NCBI RefSeq assembly: GCF_008728835.1
Contig: NZ_CP042582.1
Coordinates: 1,922,001 to 1,986,000, forward strand
Direction: 5' to 3'
DNA length: 64,000 bases
Origin: Hypericibacter adhaerens
Lineage (GTDB): Bacteria; Pseudomonadota; Alphaproteobacteria; Dongiales; Dongiaceae
Under the pieces are notes generated by a model. That model was not told the DNA's origin and did not search any database. It saw only the letters and a list, made by a program, of their open reading frames with translations. The position numbers and the translations under genes are program-made. Positions 42,936 to 50,634 of this stretch are shown here, piece after piece; position 1 is the first letter of the stretch; each line of letters begins with the position of its first letter.

Positions 42936-44573
42936 ATGGCAAGTGCGGGAAGCGACCGGCGCGGCGAGAGCGCCGACGTCCTGATCATTGGCGCGGGGGC
43001 CTCCGGTTCGCTCGCGGCGAAGCATCTTTCGGAGAACGGTTTCAAGGTCGTCTGCCTCGATCAGGGCCCTTGGGTCGACAACAAGGAATTCGCCGGCGCG
43101 CGGCCCGAATGGGAACTGATGGCCCAGAAGCGCTGGCATCCCAATCCCAATGTCCGCGATCTCGAGAACGACTATCCGGTCGACACCTCGGAATCGGACG
43201 TCAATCCGCTCATGTACAACGCCGTCGGCGGCAGCACGATCCTCTGGGCCGCGCATTGGCAGCGTTTCATGCCGTCGGACTTCCGGGTGAAGACGCTCGA
43301 CGGCGTCGCCGACGACTGGCCCTTCACCTACGAGGAGCTCGAGCCCTTCTACGAGCAGGCCGAGGAGGAGATCGGCGTTTCCGGTCTCGCCGGCGATCCG
43401 GCCTTCCCGCCGGGCAAGCCGCTGCCCCTGCCGCCGCTGCCGATCGGCAAGATCGGGATGAAGGCCGCCGAGGGCATGAACAAGCTCGGCTGGCATTGGT
43501 GGCCCGGCCCCAACGCGATTCCGTCGAAGTCCTATCGCGGACGCAATGCCTGCGTGCGCCGCGGCACCTGCCTGACCGGCTGCCCCGAGGGCGCCAAGGC
43601 CTCGATGGACCTGGTCTATTGGCCGGCGTCGCTCAAGAACGGCGTCAAGCTGATCACGGGTGCCCGCGTGAAGGAGGTCCTGGTCAATGACCGCGGGCTT
43701 GCCACCGGCGCCGTCTATATCGACCGCCAGGGACGCGAGCGCACCCAGAAGGCCGGCATCGTCATCGTCTGCGCCAACGGCATCGGCACGCCGCGCCTGC
43801 TGCTGCTCTCGACCTCGAAGCGCTTCCCCAACGGCCTCGCCAACAGCTCGGGCCTGGTCGGCAAGCGGCTGATGATGCATCCCTACGCGGCCGTGACCGG
43901 CGTGTTCGAGGAGCCGCTGGAAAGCTGGCTCGGGCCCGCCGGCCAGACCATCCAGTCGATGCAGTTCTACGAGACCGACAAGTCGCGCGGCTTCGTGCGC
44001 GGCGCCAAGTGGCAGGTGATGCCCTCGGGCGGTCCCTTGGGCATGCGCGCCGCCTATGGCGGACGCCCGCTCGAGGAGGCCTGGGGCGCCAACCTCCATC
44101 GCAACACCAAGCGCGTCTTCGGCCATGCCTTCGAGTGGGGAATCATCGCGGAGGACCTGCCGGAAGAATCGAACCGCGTCGTGCTCGATCCCAAGCTGAC
44201 CGATTCCGACGGCATCCCGGCGCCGAAGCTGATCTACAAGAATTCCGAGAACACGAAGAAGCTGATCGACTTCCACCTGGCGCGCGCACAGGAGGCGATG
44301 AAGGCCGCCGGCGCGGTATCGATGACGATCACGCCCCTGATGCGCGATTGCGGCTGGCACCTGATGGGCACGGCGCGCATGGGCGAGGATCCGGCGAGCT
44401 CGGTCATCGACCAGTGGGGCAAGGCGCACGACGTGCCGAACCTCTTCATCTATGACGGCAGCACCTTCGTCACCTCCTCGGGCTTCAACCCCACGGGCAC
44501 GATCTGCGCGGTGGCCTTGCGCTGCGTGAAGCATTTGATCGCCAACCGGCGCGACCAGGAGATTGCGGCATGA
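42936..44573 (+). CDS. GMC-family FAD oxidoreductase (large subunit, copy 2)
   Basis: 545 residues, paralogue of the gene at 24164 over its whole length (shared blocks such as DYPVDTSESD, WPFTYEEL, KLGWHWWPGPNAIPSKSY and RRGTCLTGCPEGAK). FAD motif GAGASG near residue 20, catalytic GWHLMGTARMG (the first copy has GTCRMG) and FVTSSGFNPTGTICAVALR. No signal peptide. Overlaps its small subunit by 4 bases. Lying next to ETF/EtfD genes, it may pass electrons to ETF, which is unusual for GMC enzymes (inference). Confidence 0.91.
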   Translation: MASAGSDRRGESADVLIIGAGASGSLAAKHLSENGFKVVCLDQGPWVDNKEFAGARPEWELMAQKRWHPNPNVRDLENDYPVDTSESDVNPLMYNAVGGSTILWAAHWQRFMPSDFRVKTLDGVADDWPFTYEELEPFYEQAEEEIGVSGLAGDPAFPPGKPLPLPPLPIGKIGMKAAEGMNKLGWHWWPGPNAIPSKSYRGRNACVRRGTCLTGCPEGAKASMDLVYWPASLKNGVKLITGARVKEVLVNDRGLATGAVYIDRQGRERTQKAGIVIVCANGIGTPRLLLLSTSKRFPNGLANSSGLVGKRLMMHPYAAVTGVFEEPLESWLGPAGQTIQSMQFYETDKSRGFVRGAKWQVMPSGGPLGMRAAYGGRPLEEAWGANLHRNTKRVFGHAFEWGIIAEDLPEESNRVVLDPKLTDSDGIPAPKLIYKNSENTKKLIDFHLARAQEAMKAAGAVSMTITPLMRDCGWHLMGTARMGEDPASSVIDQWGKAHDVPNLFIYDGSTFVTSSGFNPTGTICAVALRCVKHLIANRRDQEIAA

Positions 44574-44995
44574 GCACGGGCCTCAACGACGACGACCGCA
44601 AGACCTTCGCCGGCATCGCCGATGTGCTGATCCCGGCGGCCGAAGGCATGCCGGCGGCGAGCGAGATCGGCATCCAGGGCGAGATCCTCGACAAGGTGCT
44701 GGGCTTCCGCCCGGACCTGCGCGAGAACCTGCTCCGGGGCCTGCGTGCGGTGAAGGGCAAGGCCGCGCGCGAGGCGGCCGAGTTCCTGAACAAGACCGAC
44801 GGCACCGCCTTCGGCGCCATCAGCCTCGCCGCCTCGGCCGGCTATTACATGGATCCGAAGGTGCGCAAGCTCATCGGCTACCCGGGGCAGGAGAACCGCC
44901 CCTACAACGCCGACGAGACGCCGGAATATGTGCGCAACGGCATGCTCAAGGTGGTCTCCGACCGCGGGCCGATCTACAAGCCGACGCCGAAGTGA
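44570..44995 (+). CDS. Small subunit of GMC dehydrogenase, copy 2
   Basis: 141 residues, clear paralogue of the protein at 25838: LNDDDRKTFAGIADVLIPAAEGMPAASEIG start, YYMDPKVRKLIGYPGQENRPYNADETPEYVRNGMLKVVSDRGPIYKPTPK end. No export signal. Coupled to the large subunit (ATGA overlap). Confidence 0.82.
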   Translation: MSTGLNDDDRKTFAGIADVLIPAAEGMPAASEIGIQGEILDKVLGFRPDLRENLLRGLRAVKGKAAREAAEFLNKTDGTAFGAISLAASAGYYMDPKVRKLIGYPGQENRPYNADETPEYVRNGMLKVVSDRGPIYKPTPK

Positions 44996-45027
44996 AGCGG
45001 TCGAAAGAAGGGGCACAGCCTCAATGA

Positions 45028-45132
45028 TCCCTTCCCCCGTTCAGGGGGAAGGTTAGGAAGGGGGGGTGCTCGGTCTGGGATCAGAAACCGAGCAGCCCCC
45101 TCCCTGACCCTCCCCCGCGAGGGGGGAGGGGA
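45028..45132. repeat. Long inverted repeat (family 1, copy R3)
   Basis: Imperfect arms of about 46 bases (45028-45074 and 45087-45132) with an AC/CGAGCA boundary and GGGGGAAGG/CCCTCCC blocks. Lies between convergent GMC small-subunit and MBL-hydrolase genes, where it can act as a bidirectional terminator. Each arm also folds on itself. Confidence 0.82.
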
Positions 45133-45138
45133 CCGATA

Positions 45139-45870
45139 CTAGGCGCCGCGCTTCTCGTTGAGATAAGCGTCGATCAGCGCCACGAACCGCTCCCGGCCGA
45201 AGCTGGGGAAATGGCCGCCATGGACCACGCGCACCGGCAGGTCGCGCAGGCGCTCCATCGAGCGGATATAGGCCGCGATGTCGGAATGGTAGGCGTCGTC
45301 GATCAGCGGCCCGTCATAGACGGTGTCGCCGGCGAAGAGAATGCCGCTGGCGGCTTCCCACAGGCCGATCGAGCCCGGCGAATGGCCGGGCAGGTGGAAC
45401 ACCTCGAAATGCCGGTCGCCCAGATCGACGATGTCGCCGTCCTCCAGGACCCGCGTCGCCGGTGCCGGCGTCACCTGATAGGCGGGCGGATCGAAACCGC
45501 CGGGCGGCAGGCTGGTGAACATCTCCTCGGTGGCATAGAGCGTCGCCAGCGTCTCGTCGCGGCCGGGATGGGCGAGGAGCGGCGCTTCGGCCGCGTGGAT
45601 GGCGCGCTCGGCGAACTCGTGGTGATTGCCGACATGGTCGAAATGGACATGGCTCGCGACGGCGAATTGCGGGCGCTCGGCCAGGAAGGCGACGTGGCGA
45701 CGCAGGCTCACCACGCCGAGGCCGCTGTCGATCAGGAGATCGCGCTCGCGCCCCCGCACATGCCAGATGTTGCAGCGGTAGAACGGCTTGATATGCGGCT
45801 CGTCGATATGGGTGACGCCGTCGCCGACGGCCCGCACGCGATACCAGCGATCCGCGGTCACAATCTCCAT
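45139..45870 (-). CDS. Metallo-beta-lactamase-fold hydrolase
   Basis: 243 residues from the ATG at 45870. Zinc motif HVHFDHVGNHHEF, then FHLPGHSPGSIGL, LFAGDTVYDG and VVHGGHFPSF. Distinct in sequence from the MBL enzyme at 27413. A glyoxalase-II- or lactonase-like thioester/ester hydrolysis is possible; substrate unknown. Starts 4 bases after the Sel1-repeat gene stop on the same strand, so the two are probably cotranscribed. Confidence 0.87.
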   Translation of the reverse strand: MEIVTADRWYRVRAVGDGVTHIDEPHIKPFYRCNIWHVRGRERDLLIDSGLGVVSLRRHVAFLAERPQFAVASHVHFDHVGNHHEFAERAIHAAEAPLLAHPGRDETLATLYATEEMFTSLPPGGFDPPAYQVTPAPATRVLEDGDIVDLGDRHFEVFHLPGHSPGSIGLWEAASGILFAGDTVYDGPLIDDAYHSDIAAYIRSMERLRDLPVRVVHGGHFPSFGRERFVALIDAYLNEKRGA

Positions 45871-45874
45871 GGGC

Positions 45875-47173
45875 TCAATGGGTCTCGTTGTGGTCGGGAA
45901 GGATGTCCATCTGGTCCGCCTCCTGGGCGGTCGAGGCCGGGTTCGCGGTCGCGAGCCAGGCCTGCACCTGCTCCTCGGCCCGCTCGATGTCGCTGTGCGA
46001 CAGGCGGTCGGCGATGCGGTCCGCGGCGGCGGTCGCGTGCTTGTGCTTCTTGGCGGCGGCGAGGCTGTACCAGAAATAGCTGCGCGCCAGGTCGAGGTCG
46101 ACGCCGTCGCCGTTGGCATAGAGGATGCCGAGGCGATACATCGCATCGATGACGCCGCCCTCGGCCGCCTGCTCGTACCAGCGCGCCGCCTGCACGCCGT
46201 TGGCGAGCACGCCGTAGCCATGGTCGTAGGCGAGGCCCAGCCGATAGGCCGCCAACGGCTCGCCCTGTTCGGCCGCCTTCTGGAACCAGTGCACGGCTTC
46301 CTTGTCGTCTTCATGCAGGTTGCCGGTGCCTTCGGCATAGCCCACCCCCAGCATGAGCTGGGCCTCGGCATTGCCGGCCTCGGCCGCGCGCTTGTACCAG
46401 GCGATGGCGGCGTCCCGGTCCTTCCGGGTGCCGCGCCCGTCCTCGGTCATGCGGGCGAGATCGACGGCGGCGCGATTGTTGCCGGCCTCGGCCGCGACCA
46501 GGAACCAGCGCACGGCCTGGCCGTCGTCGCGTTCGATGCCGCGGCCCGTCGCGTAGGCGAGCCCGAGGTCATAGGCGGCATCGGTATCGCCGGCCTCCGC
46601 CGCCTCGCGCAGCAACCCCGCCGCCTTGCCCTCGTCCTTGGGAATCCCGTCGCCGGTGAAGAGCATCTGGCCGAGCCGGCTCTTGGCCTGGATCGATCCA
46701 TGCCCGGCCGCGCGCTCGTACCAATAGGCGGCCGCCGGCTTGTTGCCGCTGACGCCATTGCCCTGATAGTAGGCGTCGGCCAGCGTCAGCTGCGCCTCCG
46801 GCCTGTCGCCCTCATAGGCATCGCCGAAGGTGACGACGAGCCGGCCATTGTCGATGGTGAAGCCGCGGCCGGAGGCGCGCAGCGTCTTGAGCTCGTCGGC
46901 GGCCTCGCCGACGCCCTGGTCCGCCGCCTTCTGGTACCAATAAGCGGCCTGGATCTCGTCGGGGACGCCGTCATAGCCGCGCTCGCAGAGCAGGCCCAGG
47001 ACGAACTGGGCACCGGCATTGCCGGCCTTGGCCAGGGGCTCGGCTTCCTTTCGCGCCGTCGCATAGTCGCCCTCCTGGAGAGCCTGGAGCGCGCTGTCGA
47101 CGCCGTCCGCGCGCAAGGGGGCCGTCACCAGCAGCGCCGCGAACGCAAACGGCAGCAGGAGCGGGCGGAACAC
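45875..47173 (-). CDS. Secreted Sel1-repeat protein
   Basis: 432 residues from a GTG at 47173. N-terminal signal peptide (LLLPFAFAALLVTAPLRA, cleavage near residue 22), then around ten Sel1-like repeats of about 36 residues (for example AEAGNNRAAVDLARM, RAAEAGNAEAQLMLGVGYAEGTG, KAAEQGEPLAAYRLGLAYDHGYGV). These alpha-solenoids bind proteins in the periplasm. Lies 8 bases after the aminotransferase gene; specific partner unknown. Confidence 0.88.
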   Translation of the reverse strand: MFRPLLLPFAFAALLVTAPLRADGVDSALQALQEGDYATARKEAEPLAKAGNAGAQFVLGLLCERGYDGVPDEIQAAYWYQKAADQGVGEAADELKTLRASGRGFTIDNGRLVVTFGDAYEGDRPEAQLTLADAYYQGNGVSGNKPAAAYWYERAAGHGSIQAKSRLGQMLFTGDGIPKDEGKAAGLLREAAEAGDTDAAYDLGLAYATGRGIERDDGQAVRWFLVAAEAGNNRAAVDLARMTEDGRGTRKDRDAAIAWYKRAAEAGNAEAQLMLGVGYAEGTGNLHEDDKEAVHWFQKAAEQGEPLAAYRLGLAYDHGYGVLANGVQAARWYEQAAEGGVIDAMYRLGILYANGDGVDLDLARSYFWYSLAAAKKHKHATAAADRIADRLSHSDIERAEEQVQAWLATANPASTAQEADQMDILPDHNETH

Positions 47174-47181
47174 CGGGCCGC

Positions 47182-48570
47182 CTAGAGGATGTCGGCGAGG
47201 AAGTCGCGCATCCGTTCAAGATAGAACGCGACCTCCGCTTCGGCCATGGCGAAGGAGACCGTGGGGCCGGCGGTCGCGACCGACTCCCACACCTCGCGAT
47301 TGGCCATCCACAGGCGCAGCAGGCGATAAAGCGCCGGCTGCGCCAGGGCCCGCGCCTCGGCCGCATTGCGGGGCAGGTGATCCGCGAAGGTGAAGCCCGA
47401 CCGGCTGGTCAGGCGATGCACCTGCCAATCGAGGCTCGCCGCCGCGAACAGCCCCGCAAGCCCGTCGGCCAGCTGTGTCCCCAGCGCCGCGGTCCGGGCG
47501 AAGCCCTGGGGCGTCAGCACCTGCGACAGCGCCGCGCGGCAGGCCGCCAGGGAAAGGGCGTTGCCATAGAGCGTCCCGCCGGTGGCGACGCCGCCGACCG
47601 ATTCCATCGGCGCGCCCGGCATCGAAGGCGGCGTCTTCAACGGCTGCGCCAGCACCTCGCTCAGGCCATAGGCGCCGATCGGCACGCCGCCACCGATGGT
47701 CTTGCCCAGGCCGACCGCATCGGCCTCGAGCTGCCACAGCTGCTTCAGCCCGCCGGGGCTGGCGATCTGGGTGTGGGTCTCGTCCAGCGCCAGGAAGGTG
47801 CCGTAATGGCCGGTGAGCTCGCGCAGGCCCGCATGGAAGCCTTCATCCGGCAGCACCACGCCGACATTGGTGAGCGCCGGCTCGACGATGCAGAGCGCCA
47901 CGTCGCGGGGCTTGAGCGCGCGCTCGACCGCATTGAGGTCGTTGAACGGCACCATGCGCGCATGGGCGGCGTGGTCGGGGGTGAGCCCGTGCAGCTCGGG
48001 CTTGACCTTGCCGTCGGCCATGATCACGAGGCTGTCCTCGATATGGCCGTGATACTTGCCGTCGAACATCAGGATCTTGTCGCGGCCCGAGGCATGGCGG
48101 GCCAGGCGGATGATCTCGGCATTGGCGCCGGAGGCCGACAGCGTGAACTGCCAGTAGGGCAGGTCCCAGCGCTCGGCCAGCGCCTCCGCGCACCAGACCG
48201 CATCCTCGGTCGGCAGCATGAACTGGCTGCCGCGGCGCATGCGATCGGCCACGGCGGCCACCACCGCCGGCGGGCCGAAGCCGACATTCATCGACAGGTC
48301 GGCCTGGTTCATGTCGAGATAGCGGTGGCCGTCGATGTCGGTGAACCAGGCGCCGTCGCCTTCCGCGGCGAAGATCGGCGCATGGCCGTGCATCGCCGTC
48401 ATCCAGCCCATCGGCACGCCGCCCGGCATATGCGCGCGGGCACGCTCGAGGAGCGCCCGCGAACGCGGCCGGTCGGCCAGGAAGCGCTGTTCCTCTTGGG
48501 CGGTGAGGAAGGCGAGGCGGGCCGGATCGAGAACCGGCCGGCCGCCGCGGGCGGGCGTCGTCAGCGACAC
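47182..48570 (-). CDS. Class III PLP aminotransferase (glutamate-1-semialdehyde aminomutase-like)
   Basis: 462 residues from the GTG at 48570, picked because homology begins there (no ATG in frame nearby). PLP lysine in DAVGLGKTIGGGVPIGAYG, substrate loop MNQADLSMNVGFGPPAV, FTLSASGANAEIIRLARHASGRDKILMFDGKYHGH. The Asp-containing strand reads FLALDETHT where most members have DEV. The LMFDGKYHGH and GLGKTIGGG motifs place it near glutamate-1-semialdehyde aminomutase and beta-amino-acid transaminases, but the DETHT variant suggests a separate, uncharacterised subgroup. Confidence 0.88.
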   Translation of the reverse strand: MSLTTPARGGRPVLDPARLAFLTAQEEQRFLADRPRSRALLERARAHMPGGVPMGWMTAMHGHAPIFAAEGDGAWFTDIDGHRYLDMNQADLSMNVGFGPPAVVAAVADRMRRGSQFMLPTEDAVWCAEALAERWDLPYWQFTLSASGANAEIIRLARHASGRDKILMFDGKYHGHIEDSLVIMADGKVKPELHGLTPDHAAHARMVPFNDLNAVERALKPRDVALCIVEPALTNVGVVLPDEGFHAGLRELTGHYGTFLALDETHTQIASPGGLKQLWQLEADAVGLGKTIGGGVPIGAYGLSEVLAQPLKTPPSMPGAPMESVGGVATGGTLYGNALSLAACRAALSQVLTPQGFARTAALGTQLADGLAGLFAAASLDWQVHRLTSRSGFTFADHLPRNAAEARALAQPALYRLLRLWMANREVWESVATAGPTVSFAMAEAEVAFYLERMRDFLADIL

Positions 48571-48601
48571 CGCCGCCGCCCGCTCATGGCGAGGCGGCCG
48601 C

Positions 48602-49198
48602 TCAGAGCGCGGCCACCATCGCCACGCCGGCGGCCGCGATGCCGCCGCCGATGACGCGCAGGACCGGCTTGGGCGCCAGGCGCCCGACCAGGAGGGCGAG
48701 CCCGAGACCGACCGCATGGAGGAACGAGGTGGCCAGCACGAAGCCCAGCGCATAGGCGGCCGGGTTCGCGGCTTCCGGCAGCTCGGTGCCGTGGGCATGG
48801 CCGTGGAAGAGGGCGAAGAGCCCGACGATCGCCATGCCGACGACGGTGGGCACGCGCGCGGCGGTCGCGATCAGGAGGCCGAACAGCAGGACCGAGCCCA
48901 GGATCCCGGGCTCGACCAGCGGCATCGAGACGCCCGTCACGGCCAGGACGCCGCCGACCACCATGAAGCCCACGAAGGCGCAGGGCACGGCCCAGATCGC
49001 GCGGCCGCCGAGCTGGGCTGCCCAGATGCCGACCGCGATCATGGCGAGCAGGTGATCCAGCCCCGAGAGCGGATGCAGGATGCCGGCCTCGAAGCCCGCG
49101 CCATGCTCGCCGATCAGATGGGCTTCGGCGACCGGCGCGCCCAGGAGAGCGGCGGCGGCCAGGGTGAAGGCGAGGCTCAGGCGGGAAGCGCGGGTCAT
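48602..49198 (-). CDS. HupE/UreJ-family nickel or cobalt permease
   Basis: 198 residues from the ATG at 49198 (a TTG at 49216 is possible). Signal peptide ending VAEA-H, the HupE metal signature HPLSGLDHLLAM and the second metal motif FHGHAHGTELPEA, then FVLATSFLHAVGLGLALL; six membrane helices. It moves Ni or Co across the inner membrane. No urease or hydrogenase genes are in this window; it leads the minus-strand group with the class III aminotransferase, Sel1 and MBL genes. Confidence 0.9.
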   Translation of the reverse strand: MTRASRLSLAFTLAAAALLGAPVAEAHLIGEHGAGFEAGILHPLSGLDHLLAMIAVGIWAAQLGGRAIWAVPCAFVGFMVVGGVLAVTGVSMPLVEPGILGSVLLFGLLIATAARVPTVVGMAIVGLFALFHGHAHGTELPEAANPAAYALGFVLATSFLHAVGLGLALLVGRLAPKPVLRVIGGGIAAAGVAMVAAL

Positions 49199-49344
49199 GA
49201 GGATCGCTCCGGGCAATCAAGGGATTGGAGGAAGGCGCGAGGCGCCCTCCGGCGCGACCCAGACTCTATGGCCAAGGGCTTGCCCGCGACAATAGGGCGG
49301 GCGACGGATTCTGCCCCGTCCGCGCCGGGCTGGCTGCCTGTTTT

Positions 49345-50121
49345 CTAGCCGTCGCTGGCGGCGTTGGCGCCGGCTCCCAGGAGCTGGCGGCGCGCATAGT
49401 GGAGATGGTTGGTCACGATCGCGACCGCGCTCTCGACGTCGCGGGCCTGGATCGCCTCCACCAGCGTGCGGTGCTGGCGGTTATATTCGGCGATCCGCTC
49501 GGCGGTCAGCACCTTGTCCTTCATCGCGTTCCATTGCGCGTGGGTGCGGACGTCGTTGATCTGGCGGTAGAGCGAGACCATCAGCGGGTTGCGGCTGCAT
49601 TCGGCGATGCAGAGATGGAACTGCTCGTCGAGCTGTGTGAAGCTTTCGGAATCGACGCTCGCGCGCTCCATCTCGCCCAGCGCCTCGGTGAGGCGGTCGA
49701 GCTCGCGCGCCGTCGAATTCAGCACGGCCAGGCGCACCATATGCGGCTCGACCGCGAGGCGCACATCGATCAGCTCGAGCGGGCTGGTGAGCTCGGCCAC
49801 GTCGTCCTGCGGCGAGCGCGGCTGGTAGTTGACGAAGGTGCCGCTGCCGACGCGGCGCGTGACCAGCCGGTCGGTTTCGAGCTGGTTGAGCGCGCTGCGC
49901 ACCGTCGTGCGCGAGGCGCCGAAGATCTCCGCGAGTTGGCGCTCCGCCGGCAGCTTCTCGCCATGGCGCAGGCTGCCCTCGGTGATGGCCTGGCGGAGTT
50001 GCTGCATGATCCAGGCCGAGCCGCGCATCGGGTCGGCAATGGCGCGCGGTTCGTTGCGGGGCAGCAGGAACGGCGGCGCGTCGTTGCGCTCCTTCAGTGG
50101 CCGACCACCAATGCGGGCCAT
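49345..50121 (-). CDS. GntR-family regulator with FCD domain (second)
   Basis: 258 residues from the ATG at 50121 (a GTG at 50172 would give 275). Winged helix: LRHGEKLPAERQLAEIFGASRTTVRSALNQLETDRLVTRRVGSGTFV. FCD domain with metal-binding pattern LDEQFHLCIAECSRNPL, YNRQHRTLVEAIQARD and VTNHLHYARRQLL. A short palindrome GGTTTGAAACC lies at 50143-50153, 22 bases before the start, and may be an autoregulatory site. It faces the GmaS/GlnT operon across 510 bases and is its likely regulator. Confidence 0.88.
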   Translation of the reverse strand: MARIGGRPLKERNDAPPFLLPRNEPRAIADPMRGSAWIMQQLRQAITEGSLRHGEKLPAERQLAEIFGASRTTVRSALNQLETDRLVTRRVGSGTFVNYQPRSPQDDVAELTSPLELIDVRLAVEPHMVRLAVLNSTARELDRLTEALGEMERASVDSESFTQLDEQFHLCIAECSRNPLMVSLYRQINDVRTHAQWNAMKDKVLTAERIAEYNRQHRTLVEAIQARDVESAVAIVTNHLHYARRQLLGAGANAASDG

Positions 50122-50634
50122 TTCTGTGCCTTTGGAAAAAGTGGTTTGAAACCGGCTGCGCTTATGTTTCACTAACTGGGCCTTCCGATCAAGTCCGGCG
50201 AGGCGCGGTGCGGACCGGCTTTCGTTTCCGGACGCCCGCTGCCGCCGGATGCCGGCCGGATCGGCGCAACGGTCTCAAGCGCAGCCGACGTTTCTCGACA
50301 TCATGCCCGCTTCGTCAACCACGACCGACAGGATCTCGTCGCCGCGCCGGCACCGGCGTGGAGCGGCCTGTGTCGCGATGGGAGCACAGGGCGCGTCCTG
50401 CGGCGGCGACTCATGGCATCTCGGTTTCGACCGTCCGGCAAGGCAGGTGAGCGGTATCGAATTGGTTTGATTGGGCGGGATTGTCCGGGCCGACCGGCAA
50501 AAGGCGGCCCGAAAGCGCAACCGGTTCAGTCTTTTTCACGCTTGGGCGCGGCGGGGCGGTCGAGGAAACTGGCGCCCGGCTCCGTCCTGGAGACCTGGAC
50601 AACGATAAACGACCGTAGGGGAGACAACGCAGCC
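50122..50634. other. Long divergent leader between GntR and gmaS-like genes
   Basis: About 510 bases. Holds GGTTTGAAACC (50143-50153) near the regulator and a purine-rich TAGGGGAGA ribosome-binding site before 50635. No RNA element or additional gene that I can support; frames seen here lack homology. Confidence 0.45.
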
